Shown here: positions 9,044-17,028 of the stretch, piece after piece
Layout of the letters: every line of letters begins with the position of its first letter
Numbering within the stretch: the first letter of the stretch is position 1
Assembly: GCF_000747155.1 (NCBI RefSeq)
Contig: NZ_AVCK01000030.1
Span: 1-32,530 of the forward strand
Direction: 5' to 3'
Length of the DNA: 32,530 nt
Source of the DNA: Arenimonas metalli CF5-1
Lineage (GTDB): Bacteria; Pseudomonadota; Gammaproteobacteria; Xanthomonadales; Xanthomonadaceae
Position numbers and translations under genes: made by a program
Notes under the pieces: generated by a model
The model's database searches: none
The model's input: only the letters and a program-made list of their open reading frames with translations
Told to the model about the DNA's origin: nothing

Positions 9044-9523
9044 ATGCGCAGTACGAAGAACGGAGTGGCCTGGCTCTTCGCCGGCCTGATGATGGCGGGC
9101 GCCGGCAACGCGGCGGCCGATGCCTCGGTGGCGAAGCGGCTGGACGAGCGCGGCGTCAAGTACGAGGTGGACATGGATGGTGACTACAAGGTCACCTACA
9201 ACTACGCCAAGGAAGGGCGCACCCAGCTGGTGTTCGTCTCCGGCGGCACCGAGTCGGTGGCGGGCTTCACCGTGCGCGAGGTCTTCTCGCCGGCGGCGCG
9301 CGTTGCCAACGACGGCATCGACGGCGCCAAGGCGCTGGAGCTGATGGCCGAGAGCCGCCAGAACAAGCTCGGCGCCTGGGAGCTGGCGGGCGACGTGCTG
9401 TACTTCGTCATCAAGCTGCCCGACGAGATCAGCGCCGCCGAGCTCGAGTCGGCCATGGACATCGCGGCCGAGACCGCCGACGACATGGAGATCGAATTCT
9501 CCGGCGACCGCGACGACCTCTGA
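9044..9523 (+). CDS. Small exported protein, possibly YbjN-like
   Basis: 159 residues. AGGGGA lies seven bases before the ATG. Residues 1-26 form a cleavable signal peptide (Lys-rich start, hydrophobic core, Ala-Ala-Ala-Asp end), so the mature protein should be periplasmic. The mature part is acidic and contains VDMDGDYKVTYNY and TQLVFVSGG, then a helical part and an Asp/Glu-rich tail. The alpha/beta pattern recalls YbjN-type proteins, a fold akin to secretion chaperones, but I cannot confirm that. There are no cysteines, catalytic motifs or repeats. It starts 80 bases after ispG and converges on the EamA gene, with a GC-rich hairpin at the junction. Function unknown. Confidence 0.82.
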   Translation: MRSTKNGVAWLFAGLMMAGAGNAAADASVAKRLDERGVKYEVDMDGDYKVTYNYAKEGRTQLVFVSGGTESVAGFTVREVFSPAARVANDGIDGAKALELMAESRQNKLGAWELAGDVLYFVIKLPDEISAAELESAMDIAAETADDMEIEFSGDRDDL

Positions 9524-9542
9524 GTCGCTGCGGGTGGCATCG

Positions 9543-9575
9543 CCCGGGCACCGTCAGCGCTGCTGGGTGCCCGGG
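9543..9575. other. GC-rich inverted repeat at a convergent gene junction
   Basis: CCCGGGCACC at 9543-9552 pairs with GGTGCCCGGG at 9566-9575 around a 13-base loop. It straddles the end of the EamA gene, 20 bases past the stop of the exported protein gene. There is no T-run, so an intrinsic terminator is doubtful. Confidence 0.35.
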
Positions 9576-10474
9576 TTGATCTCGGGGTCGGTGACTGCCT
9601 GGCGTGCCAGCCGGGCTTCGCGCCGCGCGATGTAGACGTTCGAGCCGAAGATGATCGCCGCGCCCAGCACGGTCCAGCGGTCGAGCACTTCGTCGAACAG
9701 GAAGTAGCCCAGCACCGCCACCACCAGCACCTGCAGGAAGCTGATCGGCGTGAGCATCGAGGCCTCGCCCAGCTTCATCGCCCGGGTCCAGAACATGTGC
9801 GCGGTGGTGCCGAGGAAGCCCGCCAGCACGATCCACAGCCAGGTGATGCCGACCGGCGTCTCCCAGACCATCAGCGCCGGCACCAGCGACATCGGCACCC
9901 AGATCATCGTGGTGTAGAGCACGATCGCGTCCGGGTGCTCGGTGCGCGAGAGGAATTTGATCGAGATCGCCGCGCTGGCGCTGGCCACCGCCGCCAGCAC
10001 CGCCACCAGGCTGCCGGCGGTGAAGTCGTCGCTGCCCGGCCGCACGATCACCAGCACGCCCAGGAAGCCCACGATCACGGCGGTCCAGCGCCGCGCGCGC
10101 ACCACTTCGCCCAGCACGATCACGGCGGCGATGGTCACGAACAGCGGGCTCGAGTACGACAGCGCGATCGCCTGCGCCAGCGGCAGGTGCACGATCGCCC
10201 AGAAGCCGGCCAGCATCGACACCATGCCGATCGCGCAGCGGCCGGTGTAGAAGCCGAGCTTGTCGGTGCGCAGGATCGCCGGCCCGTGCTTGAACAGGAT
10301 CGGCAGGATGAACACCAGGCCGAAGAAATTGCGGAAGAAGGCGATCTCGAAGGCGTGCAGCTGCTCCGACGCCAGGCGGATGCAGACCGCCATGAAGCCG
10401 AACAGCACGGTGCCGATGGTCATCAGCGCGACCGCGCGCGGCACGTCCACGGGGCGGTTGCCGGGGGCGTTCAA
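9554..10474 (-). CDS. DMT-superfamily EamA transporter
   Basis: 306-residue inner-membrane protein with about ten hydrophobic helices arranged as two EamA repeats. The first covers residues 15-145 (LFGFMAVCIRLASEQ and ALSYSSPLFVTIAAVIVLGE) and the second 155-285 (GTTAHMFWTRAMKLGEAS, then FDEVLDRWTVLGAAIIFGSN). The family exports metabolites such as amino acids or purines; the substrate is not readable. The start is a TTG at 10474 whose last two bases begin the murB stop TGA (10473-10471), a four-base TTGA overlap suggesting coupling. An internal ATG at 10423 would remove 17 residues and start at the first helix, so the N-terminus is uncertain. It is the last gene of the aldehyde dehydrogenase-pyrD-murB series. 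A short polar tail follows the last helix. Confidence 0.9.
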   Translation of the reverse strand: MNAPGNRPVDVPRAVALMTIGTVLFGFMAVCIRLASEQLHAFEIAFFRNFFGLVFILPILFKHGPAILRTDKLGFYTGRCAIGMVSMLAGFWAIVHLPLAQAIALSYSSPLFVTIAAVIVLGEVVRARRWTAVIVGFLGVLVIVRPGSDDFTAGSLVAVLAAVASASAAISIKFLSRTEHPDAIVLYTTMIWVPMSLVPALMVWETPVGITWLWIVLAGFLGTTAHMFWTRAMKLGEASMLTPISFLQVLVVAVLGYFLFDEVLDRWTVLGAAIIFGSNVYIARREARLARQAVTDPEINPGTQQR

Positions 10475-11517
10475 GCGGCGTCGTCGAAGCGGGCGCCGAT
10501 GATGCGGGGCTCGGGCTCGAGCGACACCCCGAAGCGTTCGCGCACCGAGGCGGCGATCCGGCGCGCCAGGCCCAGCAGCTCGGCGCCGCTGGCTTGGCCA
10601 TGGTTCACCAGCACCAGCGCGTGCTGCGCGGCGACGCCGGCATCGCCCTCGCGGAAACCCTTCCAGCCGCAGGCCTCGATCATCCAGCCGGCGGAAAGCT
10701 TGCGCTGGCCCTCGGGGCCGGGGAACACGGGCAGGGCGAGGTGCTCCGCCTTCAGCGCGTCGGCCTGGGCCGCGTCGACCACCGGGTTCTTGAAGAAGCT
10801 GCCGGCATTGCCCAGCAGCGCCGGGTTCGGCAGCTTGCGGGTGCGCAGGCGGCTGATGGCCTCGGCCACGTGCACCGCGCGCGGCGTCGCCACGCCCATC
10901 GCGGCCAGCTCTTCCTTCACCCCGGCGTAGTCGAGCCGCAGCTCGCGCTGGCGCGGCAGCCGCAGCTCGATGGCGGTGACCACCCAGCGGTCGGCCTCGC
11001 GCTTGAACAGGCTGTCGCGGTAGCCGAAGGCGCAGTCCTCGCGCGCCAGGCGCTTCACCTGCCCGGTGTCGCGCTGGAAGGCCTCGACGGCTTCGATGAA
11101 CTCGCCGACCTCGACGCCGTAGGCGCCGATGTTCTGGATCGGCGAGGCGCCGACGGTGCCCGGGATCAGGGCCATGTTCTCGAGGCCCACCAGCCCGCGC
11201 GCCAGCGTCCAGCCCACCAGGTCGTTCCAGGCCAGGCCGGCCTCGGCGCGCACCAGGGCGGTGTCGCCGTCGTCCTGGACGATGCGCACGCCGGCCATCG
11301 TCAGGCAGATGGCCACGCCGGGGAAATCGCCGGCGAACAGCAGGTTGCTGCCTTCGCCCAGCACCAGCACCGGGCCCTCGCGCAGCATGGCGAACTCGAA
11401 CAGTTCGGCCAGGGCGTCGGCACGCGACACGTCGGCCATCATCGCGGCGCGGGCGGCGACGCGGAAGGTGTTGCGGCCGGCGAGGGAAACGTTCTCCGCC
11501 AGCTGGTAGCCAGTCAT
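10471..11517 (-). CDS. murB: UDP-N-acetylenolpyruvoylglucosamine reductase
   Basis: 348-residue type I MurB, the FAD enzyme that reduces enolpyruvyl-UDP-GlcNAc with NADPH to UDP-MurNAc in cytoplasmic peptidoglycan synthesis. Family marks are [16 protein letters not shown] (FAD binding), the [17 protein letters not shown] loop, FGYRDSLFK with the substrate Tyr, [10 protein letters not shown] with the catalytic Ser, and EPEPRIIG with the catalytic Glu near the C-terminus. The ATG at 11517 is chosen because it overlaps the pyrD stop in ATGA form and gives the normal family N-terminus. The open frame extends 14 codons further upstream into pyrD without support. It is followed by the EamA gene with a four-base overlap. 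Confidence 0.97.
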   Translation of the reverse strand: MTGYQLAENVSLAGRNTFRVAARAAMMADVSRADALAELFEFAMLREGPVLVLGEGSNLLFAGDFPGVAICLTMAGVRIVQDDGDTALVRAEAGLAWNDLVGWTLARGLVGLENMALIPGTVGASPIQNIGAYGVEVGEFIEAVEAFQRDTGQVKRLAREDCAFGYRDSLFKREADRWVVTAIELRLPRQRELRLDYAGVKEELAAMGVATPRAVHVAEAISRLRTRKLPNPALLGNAGSFFKNPVVDAAQADALKAEHLALPVFPGPEGQRKLSAGWMIEACGWKGFREGDAGVAAQHALVLVNHGQASGAELLGLARRIAASVRERFGVSLEPEPRIIGARFDDAA

Positions 11518-12551
11518 GCCGGGCCGCCCTCGCGCCGGCGACGGATCGCGTCCACGCACTCGCCGATGAGGTCGGGTCCGCGATAGATCAGGCCGGTGTA
11601 GAACTGCACCATCAGCGCGCCGGCGGTGATCTTTCCGGCCGCGTCGGCGCCGCTAAGGATGCCGCCGACGCCGACGATGGGGATGCTGTCGGCCAGGCGC
11701 GCGCGCAGGCGGCGCATCACCGCGGTGGACTTGCCGTACAGCGGCTGGCCCGAGAGGCCGCCGGTTTCCTTGGCCAGCCGGTGGTGCTCGACCGGCAGGC
11801 GGTCGACGGTGGTGTTGGTGGCGACCACGCCGTCCACCTGCATGTCGCTGAGCACGCGGGCGCAGGCGTCGATGTCGTCGTCGGACAGGTCGGGGGCGAT
11901 CTTCACCAGCATCGGCACGCGCTTGCCGTGCTGGCTGGCCAGCTTCTCCTGGGCCTCGCGCAGGCCGCCGACCAGGTGGCGCAGGGCCTGTTCTTCCTGC
12001 AGTTCGCGCAGGCCGGCCGTGTTGGGCGAGGAGATGTTGACCGTGACGTAATCGGCCAGCGGGTACACGCGCTCGAGGCAATACGCGTAATCGTCGAGTG
12101 CGTCCTCGTTCGCGGTGTCCTTGTTCTTGCCGATGTTGATGCCAAGCAGGCCGTGCTGGCGGCGCGCCTTCGACACGTTGGCCACCAGCGCATCCACGCC
12201 GGCGTTGTTGAAGCCCAGGCGGTTGATGACGGCGTTGTGCTCGGGCAGCCGGAACATGCGCGGCTTCGGGTTGCCGGCCTGCGGCCGCGGCGTGGTGGTG
12301 CCGACCTCGACGAAGCCGAAGCCCAGCGCCAGCAGCGCGTCCACGTGCTCGCCGTTCTTGTCCAGCCCGGCGGCGCAGCCGACCGGGTTGGGGAAGCTCA
12401 GCCCGAAGGCCTTGGTCACCAGCGGCTTGGGGCGGCTGGCCAGCAGCGGGTTGAGCCCGGTGCGGTAGGCCGCCTCGAGCGCGCGCAGGCCGAGGCCGTG
12501 CGCCTTCTCGGCATCAAGGTGGAACAGGAACGGGCGGGCGAGGGCGTACAT
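11514..12551 (-). CDS. pyrD: Dihydroorotate dehydrogenase (quinone), class 2
   Basis: 345 residues, normal for the membrane-associated class 2 enzyme that oxidises dihydroorotate to orotate with quinone in pyrimidine synthesis. The N-terminal amphipathic helix region ([16 protein letters not shown]) docks to the membrane and takes quinone. FMN-barrel marks include [41 protein letters not shown], and [14 protein letters not shown] with the catalytic Ser of this class. [12 protein letters not shown] and [13 protein letters not shown] bind phosphate of FMN. A GAGG sequence precedes the ATG by about ten bases. It begins 12 bases after the DUF4190 gene and overlaps murB by four bases. Confidence 0.98.
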   Translation of the reverse strand: MYALARPFLFHLDAEKAHGLGLRALEAAYRTGLNPLLASRPKPLVTKAFGLSFPNPVGCAAGLDKNGEHVDALLALGFGFVEVGTTTPRPQAGNPKPRMFRLPEHNAVINRLGFNNAGVDALVANVSKARRQHGLLGINIGKNKDTANEDALDDYAYCLERVYPLADYVTVNISSPNTAGLRELQEEQALRHLVGGLREAQEKLASQHGKRVPMLVKIAPDLSDDDIDACARVLSDMQVDGVVATNTTVDRLPVEHHRLAKETGGLSGQPLYGKSTAVMRRLRARLADSIPIVGVGGILSGADAAGKITAGALMVQFYTGLIYRGPDLIGECVDAIRRRREGGPA

Positions 12552-12563
12552 CCGGTCGGCGCC

Positions 12564-12938
12564 TCAGAGCTGTCCGCTCAGTCCCAGCGCGCCCAGCAGC
12601 ACCGCGAGCCCGCCGAAGAACAGGATGACCGCCAGCAGGGCCAGGATGCTGAGCGCGATCGCGGTCCAGCCCAGGATCAGGCCGGCGATGGCCATGCCGT
12701 CGCCGTCCATCGTGCCCGCGCTGCGGCGGATCTCGGCGCGGGCCATGTGGCCGCAGATCACCGCGGCCAGGCTGCCGAGCCACGGCAGCAGGGTCCAGCC
12801 GAGGATGCCGCCGACCAGCGCGACGATGGCCAGCGGGCTGGTCGGGCGACCGGCCGGCACGGGCGCGGGGGCCGGCGCCGGGGGCGGTTCAGGCGCCGGC
12901 GGCGAGGGCGGGGCGGGCGGCAGCATGGGCTCGGACAC
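12564..12938 (-). CDS. DUF4190 family small membrane protein
   Basis: 124 residues. The GTG at 12938 is taken as start: GAGG sits seven bases upstream and the gene begins nine bases after the aldehyde dehydrogenase stop. The first 30 residues are Pro/Ala-rich and probably disordered. Two membrane helical stretches follow (about 35-62 and 80-118), the first ending in GHMARAEIRRS. The layout SPLAIVALVGGILGW, then a charged turn with GDGMAIAGLILGW, is the DUF4190 signature. Small proteins of this family are found in many bacteria without known function. Its place between aldehyde dehydrogenase and pyrD implies cotranscription only, not a shared pathway. Confidence 0.88.
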   Translation of the reverse strand: MSEPMLPPAPPSPPAPEPPPAPAPAPVPAGRPTSPLAIVALVGGILGWTLLPWLGSLAAVICGHMARAEIRRSAGTMDGDGMAIAGLILGWTAIALSILALLAVILFFGGLAVLLGALGLSGQL

Positions 12939-12947
12939 GGTCGATCC

Positions 12948-14480
12948 TCAGAGGTCGAACTTGATGCCCTGGGCCAGCGGCAGCGCGTTGGAGTAGTTGA
13001 TGGTGTTGGTCTGGCGGCGCATGTAGACCTTCCACGCGTCCGAGCCGGACTCGCGGCCACCGCCGGTATCCTTCTCGCCGCCGAAGGCGCCGCCGATCTC
13101 GGCGCCGGAGGTGCCGATGTTGACGTTGGCGATGCCGCAGTCCGAGCCGGCCGACGACAGGAACTGCTCGGCCGCGCGCAGGTCGGTGGTGAAGATCGAC
13201 GAGGACAGGCCCTGCGGCACGGCGTTCTGCAGCTCTATCGCCTCGTCCAGGGTCGAGTACTTCATCACGTACAGGATCGGCGCGAAGGTCTCGGTCTGCA
13301 CGACCTCGGCGCTGTTGGCCAGGCCGGTGACGATGGTGGGCAGCACGAAGTTGCCCGGGCGGTCGATGCGGGCGCCGCCGGTCTCGATCTTGCCGCCCGC
13401 GGCCTGGGCCTTGGCCACGGCGTCGAGGTAGGCATCCACGGCGTCGGAACTGTTGAGCGGGCCCATCAGGTTGGCCGGGTCGGTCGGGTCGCCGATCTTC
13501 TTCTCGACCTGTTTGTAGGCCGCGACCAGCTTGGCCAGCACGTCGGCGTAGATCGATTCGTGCACGAACAGGCGGCGGGTGGTGGTGCAGCGCTGGCCGG
13601 CGGTGCCGACGGCGCCGAAGGCGATGGCCGGGATCGCCAGCTTCAGGTCGGCCGACGGGTCGACGATGATCGCGTTGTTGCCGCCCAGCTCAAGCAGGCT
13701 GCGGCCCATGCGGCGCGCCACGCGCTCGCCGACCATGCGGCCGACTTTGGTCGAACCGGTGAAGCTGATCAGCGGGATGCGCTTGTCGTCCACGAAGGTC
13801 TGCGCCAGCTCGGTGCCGCCGTCGTTGAACAGGAAGAAGATGTCCGGGAAGCCGCCGGCCTTGAGCGCCTCGTTGCAGATCTTCATCGAGGCGATCGCCG
13901 ACAGCGGGGTCTTGGGCGAGGGCTTCCAGATGCAGATGTCGCCGCAGACGCCGGCCAGGAACGAGTTCCAGGCCCACACCGCGACCGGGAAATTGAACGC
14001 GCTGATGATGCCGACGATGCCAAGCGGCTGGTACTGCTCGTACATGCGGTGGCCCGGGCGCTCGGAGTGCATGGTCAGGCCGTAGAGCTGGCGCGAGAGG
14101 CCGACGGCGAATTCGCCGATGTCGATCATCTCCTGCACCTCGCCGTCGCCTTCCGGCTTGGACTTGCCCATCTCCAGCGCCACCAGCGAACCCAGCGCGT
14201 CCTTGTGCTTGCGCAGCGCGTCGGCGCACAGGCGGATCGCTTCGCCGCGCTTGGGCGCCGGGGTGGTGCGCCAGACCTTGAAGGCGGCCTGGGCGCGCTC
14301 GAGGATCAGGTCGTAGTCGGCCTGCGAGGACGCGTGCACCTTGCCCAGCACCTCGCCGTTGCTCGGGTTCACCGGCTCGATGACGCCGGCATCGCGGGTC
14401 TTGGACCACTCGCCGTTGCCAAGGTAGGTGCCGGATTCGACCTCGGACAGGCCGAGCGCGGTGAGGACGGGGTGGGTCAT
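12948..14480 (-). CDS. amaB: ALDH7-family aldehyde dehydrogenase (L-piperidine-6-carboxylate / aminoadipate semialdehyde dehydrogenase)
   Basis: 510-residue NAD-dependent aldehyde dehydrogenase of the antiquitin (ALDH7) group. Seen are the NAD-fold [14 protein letters not shown] near 239, ELGGNN with the general base Glu264, and [11 protein letters not shown] with the nucleophile Cys298. The C-terminal half has [15 protein letters not shown], then [12 protein letters not shown], and finally [16 protein letters not shown], which sets this group apart from other ALDHs. Characterised relatives oxidise the aminoadipate semialdehyde/piperidine-6-carboxylate pair in lysine breakdown; that substrate here is inferred from family. 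Other lysine-degradation genes are absent from the window. GGAG lies six bases before the ATG. It heads the series leading into DUF4190, pyrD and murB. Confidence 0.9.
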   Translation of the reverse strand: MTHPVLTALGLSEVESGTYLGNGEWSKTRDAGVIEPVNPSNGEVLGKVHASSQADYDLILERAQAAFKVWRTTPAPKRGEAIRLCADALRKHKDALGSLVALEMGKSKPEGDGEVQEMIDIGEFAVGLSRQLYGLTMHSERPGHRMYEQYQPLGIVGIISAFNFPVAVWAWNSFLAGVCGDICIWKPSPKTPLSAIASMKICNEALKAGGFPDIFFLFNDGGTELAQTFVDDKRIPLISFTGSTKVGRMVGERVARRMGRSLLELGGNNAIIVDPSADLKLAIPAIAFGAVGTAGQRCTTTRRLFVHESIYADVLAKLVAAYKQVEKKIGDPTDPANLMGPLNSSDAVDAYLDAVAKAQAAGGKIETGGARIDRPGNFVLPTIVTGLANSAEVVQTETFAPILYVMKYSTLDEAIELQNAVPQGLSSSIFTTDLRAAEQFLSSAGSDCGIANVNIGTSGAEIGGAFGGEKDTGGGRESGSDAWKVYMRRQTNTINYSNALPLAQGIKFDL

Positions 14481-14498
14481 GGAAAGCTCCGGTTGCGG

Positions 14499-14517
14499 TT
14501 GGCCGGCATGCGGCCAA
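14499..14517. other. Short perfect inverted repeat between tRNA-Arg and the aldehyde dehydrogenase gene
   Basis: TTGGCCG (14499-14505) and CGGCCAA (14511-14517) form a seven-base stem with loop GCATG. It lies ten bases past the tRNA-Arg 3' end. No T-run follows on either strand. It could aid tRNA 3' processing or be an operator for the dehydrogenase gene; neither is supported further. Confidence 0.3.
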
Positions 14518-14526
14518 GGGGGAAAG

Positions 14527-14603
14527 TGGCGGCCCCGATACGATTCGAACGTACGACCTTCCCCTTAGGAGGGGGACGCTCTATCCAGCTGAGCTACGGG
14601 GCC
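14527..14603 (-). tRNA. tRNA-Arg (anticodon CCT)
   Basis: A complete cloverleaf is readable on the minus strand: acceptor GGCCCCG pairing with CGGGGCC, D stem GCTC/GAGC, anticodon stem TCCCC/GGGGA around loop CTCCTAA (anticodon CCT, reading AGG), and T arm with GTTCGAATC. The discriminator is G and CCA is encoded. Twelve bases separate it from the thrB stop upstream. Confidence 0.97.
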
Positions 14604-14613
14604 AAGCCGGTGA

Positions 14614-14619
14614 ATTATC
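14614..14619 (-). promoter_or_regulatory. Candidate -10 box for tRNA-Arg
   Basis: GATAAT (five of six matches to TATAAT), read on the minus strand, ends eleven bases before the tRNA 5' end and overlaps the thrB TAA stop. The -35 region (TGGGGC at 17-base spacing) is weak. It would let the tRNA be expressed independently of thrB. Confidence 0.4.
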
Positions 14620-15607
14620 GCAGAAACCCCGGGCCGGCCCCAGCGCCGTCGGCCGGGGGCAAGAGCGTCGCCGCAGGCCCGTCCAATGGCGAAACGAAGC
14701 CGTCGCTGCCCAGGCCGGCGTCGGCGAAGGCGGCGCGCATGGCGTCGACGGCGCGCGCGGCCATCGCGGCGTCCTCGCACCAGGCGAACACGCTGGGGCC
14801 CGCGCCGGACAGGCTCGCGCCCATCGCGCCGGCGTCCATCGCGGCCTGCTTCACCGCCGCGAAGCCCGGCACCAGCGGCGCGCGCCGCGGCTCCACCAGG
14901 TCATCGCGCAGTCCGGCGCGCACCAGCGCCGCGTCGCCGCGCTCGCAGCCCAACAGCACCTGCGAAAGATTCGCGGTCTGCCGGACCAGCGCGGCCAGCG
15001 GGTAGGGCGCGGCCAACACCTCGCGGGCACGCAGGGTCTCGAGCACGAAATGCGGGTGCACCAGCGCGCAGTGCCAGGCGGCGGGCGGGGAGATCCGCAG
15101 CAGGCGTTCCGGGGTGGCGAGCACCAGCCCGCCCAGCAGCATCGGCCCGACGTTGTCGCCGGTGCGCGCGCCGCTGGCGACCGACTCACCGGCCAGTGCA
15201 TGCGGGTACAGCGCCTCGCGCGGCAGCGGCGTCGGCAGCAGCGCATTCGCCGCCACCAGCGCCGCCACGCAGGATGCCGCCGAGCCGCCCATGCCCGAGC
15301 CCAGGGCGATGCCCTTGTCGAGCTCGAGTTCGAAACCGTGGCCCAGGCGCTCGGCCGCGAGCAGCGAGAGCAGCGCCGCGCCGGCGGTATTGGCGGACGG
15401 TTCCCGCGGCAGGTCGGTGACGACGCCGCGGATCGCCGTGATGCGCACGCCCGGGCGCGCGCACCGCCGCACGGTGGCGATGTCGCCGGCCCCGCGCACG
15501 CTGTGCCCCAGCAGGTCGAACCCGACTGCGACATTGCCCACCGAGGCCGGTGCGAAGGCGCGGGCGGTGGCTTGCGGGTCGGCGGCGGCAGTCGGGGTGG
15601 AAGTCAC
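14615..15607 (-). CDS. thrB: Homoserine kinase
   Basis: 330-residue GHMP-family kinase that phosphorylates homoserine with ATP, the penultimate step of threonine synthesis. Marks are [20 protein letters not shown] at the N-terminus, the ATP-binding loop [15 protein letters not shown] around residues 95-110, and the C-terminal [14 protein letters not shown] motif. The GTG at 15607 is chosen because the family N-terminus starts about 17 residues later. The frame runs on upstream through a terminator and the tRNA-Ala gene, so any start beyond there is not credible. No good Shine-Dalgarno is visible. thrA and thrC, usual partners, are not adjacent; instead the gene lies between two tRNA genes on the same strand. 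The stop TAA is embedded in the likely tRNA-Arg -10 box. Confidence 0.94.
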   Translation of the reverse strand: MTSTPTAAADPQATARAFAPASVGNVAVGFDLLGHSVRGAGDIATVRRCARPGVRITAIRGVVTDLPREPSANTAGAALLSLLAAERLGHGFELELDKGIALGSGMGGSAASCVAALVAANALLPTPLPREALYPHALAGESVASGARTGDNVGPMLLGGLVLATPERLLRISPPAAWHCALVHPHFVLETLRAREVLAAPYPLAALVRQTANLSQVLLGCERGDAALVRAGLRDDLVEPRRAPLVPGFAAVKQAAMDAGAMGASLSGAGPSVFAWCEDAAMAARAVDAMRAAFADAGLGSDGFVSPLDGPAATLLPPADGAGAGPGFLR

Positions 15608-15682
15608 GCGGTCAGGGCCAGGTCCGGGGGGCGGTATCTTGCCCGGCCGGCGGGCGCGCCGTGGCTGCGGGGCGTGAAAAGA

Positions 15683-15711
15683 GAAAGGCCGGACGCGAGG
15701 TCCGGCCTTTC
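15683..15711 (-). terminator. Rho-independent terminator of tRNA-Ala
   Basis: An 11-bp perfect stem (GAAAGGCCGGA at 15683-15693 with its complement at 15701-15711) around a seven-base loop. On the minus strand it is followed by TCTTTTC. It begins seven bases after the tRNA-Ala CCA end and before thrB, so it should separate the two. Confidence 0.85.
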
Positions 15712-15718
15712 GGGTACG

Positions 15719-15794
15719 TGGTGGAGAGGATGGGGATCGAACCCACGACCTCATCGATGCGAACGATGCGCTCTCCCAGCTGAGCTACCCCCCC
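15719..15794 (-). tRNA. tRNA-Ala (anticodon CGC)
   Basis: A complete cloverleaf on the minus strand. The acceptor is seven G's pairing with CCTCTCC, giving G-U pairs at positions 3-70 and 5-68; G3-U70 is the alanine identity element. D stem GCTC/GAGC, anticodon stem CATCG/CGATG with loop TTCGCAT (anticodon CGC, reading GCG), T arm with GTTCGATCC. The discriminator is A and CCA is encoded. Confidence 0.97.
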
Positions 15795-15809
15795 ACGGAA
15801 GGTCCGCGA

Positions 15810-15838
15810 ATTATACGGATGCCATGTCGCCATGGCTA
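15810..15838 (-). promoter_or_regulatory. Promoter of tRNA-Ala
   Basis: On the minus strand a perfect TATAAT (15815-15810) lies 17 bases after TAGCCA (15838-15833; four of six matches to TTGACA). The -10 ends 15 bases before the tRNA. The bases after the -10 are GC-rich (TCGCGGACC), the discriminator type linked with stringent control of stable RNA genes. Confidence 0.7.
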
Positions 15839-15848
15839 GCCGTCCGTT

Positions 15849-16937
15849 TCAGGCGGCGGGGATGAGCGGCGCCAGGGCCGGTTCCAGCAGTTCGCGGCGC
15901 CAGCCGGCGAGCGCGGGCGGCCAGCCGCGGCCCTCCAGCAGGGCCTCGAGGTGGCGGCGTGCGCAAAGCAGGCCTTCGGGCAGGCCCTGCGACTGCGCCA
16001 CCGCGGCCACGGCGTCCTGCATCGCCCGCACCTTCTGCTTGTCGAGGCTGTCGGCCTTGAGCAGGGGCAGGGCGAGGTCGGCCTCGGACAGCGGCGCGTT
16101 GACCACGTCGTAGAGCGCGCCGCGCGATTTGCGCGGGGCCTTGGGGTGGCGGTCGAGCACGGCGTTGAAATCGCCCTGGTCCGCCGGCGGGCGACGCGCG
16201 AGCGCCACGGCCAGCTCGTTGTCGATGATCCAGCTCTTGGGCTTGTCGCTGCGGCGCGCTTCCTGGTCGCGCCAGCGCAGGATGCGGCACAGGCGCGCCT
16301 GGGCCTCGGCATCCAGGCCCTGGGCGCTGCGCAGCGACAGGTGCGGCCAGGGCTCGTCGCTTTCATCCGCGGCATTGGCCAAGGCGCGTTCGGCGTCCGC
16401 GTTCAGCCACGCGTGGCGGCCCAGTTCGAACAGCTTGGCGTCGAGCAGGGCGTGCACGGCATGCAGGTGGCGCACGTCGTCGGCGGCGTATTCGCGCTGC
16501 GACTCGCTCAGCGGGCGCCGCAGCCAGTCCGAACGGGTCTCGCCCTTGGCCAGGGTGATGCCGGTGACCTGTTCGACCAGCTTCTGGTAGCCCAGTCCGG
16601 CCCCGAGGCCGACCAGGGCCGCCGCCACCTGGGTATCGAACAGCGGCGCGGGCAGGGCGGCGCAGCCGCGCTGCAGCGCCTGCAGGTCCTCGCTGGCGCT
16701 GTGCATGAGCTTGGTGACCGTGGGGTCGACCAGCAGCGGGCGCAGCGCCGCGTCCATGCCGGGCACCAGCGGGTCCACCAGCAGGATGTCGCCGGGGATG
16801 GCCAGCTGCACCAGGGCCAGCTGCGGGTAGTAGGTGCGTTCGCGGATGAACTCGGTGTCCAGGGCCACCAGGGGCTGGCCGGACCAGCGTTCGAGGCGTT
16901 CGGAGAGGGCTTGCGGGGTGTCGATCCAGAGGCTCAA
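15849..16937 (-). CDS. rnd: Ribonuclease D
   Basis: 362-residue 3'-5' exoribonuclease that trims tRNA precursor ends. The DEDDy exonuclease domain is complete: Asp27 and Glu29 in LVALDTEFIRE, Asp84 in SASEDLQAL, and Tyr150/Asp154 in YAADDVRHLH. Two C-terminal HRDC-type helical domains follow (about 210-290 and 290-362), as in E. coli RNase D. The start is a TTG at 16937; the same frame has no ATG or GTG upstream before a stop at 16971-16973, and the first residues SLWIDTPQAL already match the family, so TTG is the only sensible start. The adjacent tRNA-Ala gene on the same strand is a suggestive neighbour but has its own promoter within the intergenic space. Confidence 0.96.
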   Translation of the reverse strand: MSLWIDTPQALSERLERWSGQPLVALDTEFIRERTYYPQLALVQLAIPGDILLVDPLVPGMDAALRPLLVDPTVTKLMHSASEDLQALQRGCAALPAPLFDTQVAAALVGLGAGLGYQKLVEQVTGITLAKGETRSDWLRRPLSESQREYAADDVRHLHAVHALLDAKLFELGRHAWLNADAERALANAADESDEPWPHLSLRSAQGLDAEAQARLCRILRWRDQEARRSDKPKSWIIDNELAVALARRPPADQGDFNAVLDRHPKAPRKSRGALYDVVNAPLSEADLALPLLKADSLDKQKVRAMQDAVAAVAQSQGLPEGLLCARRHLEALLEGRGWPPALAGWRRELLEPALAPLIPAA

Positions 16938-17028
16938 GGGCGGTGACTGTGGTTGCCAGAAGCCGGCACCTTAGCCTAAGTTCGGGCCGTCCACGTCCCC
17001 GGGTCGTCCCGGGCGCCCACGAGCGAAG

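Noticed and set aside
11781-15005. Plus-strand open frame of over 1000 codons
   Set aside because: It crosses pyrD, the aldehyde dehydrogenase, a tRNA and thrB, all convincing on the minus strand, and its translation is low-complexity Ala/Arg/Val/His.
15608-15754. Longer thrB start upstream
   Set aside because: The extension would include the tRNA-Ala 3' end and its terminator, and has no family similarity.
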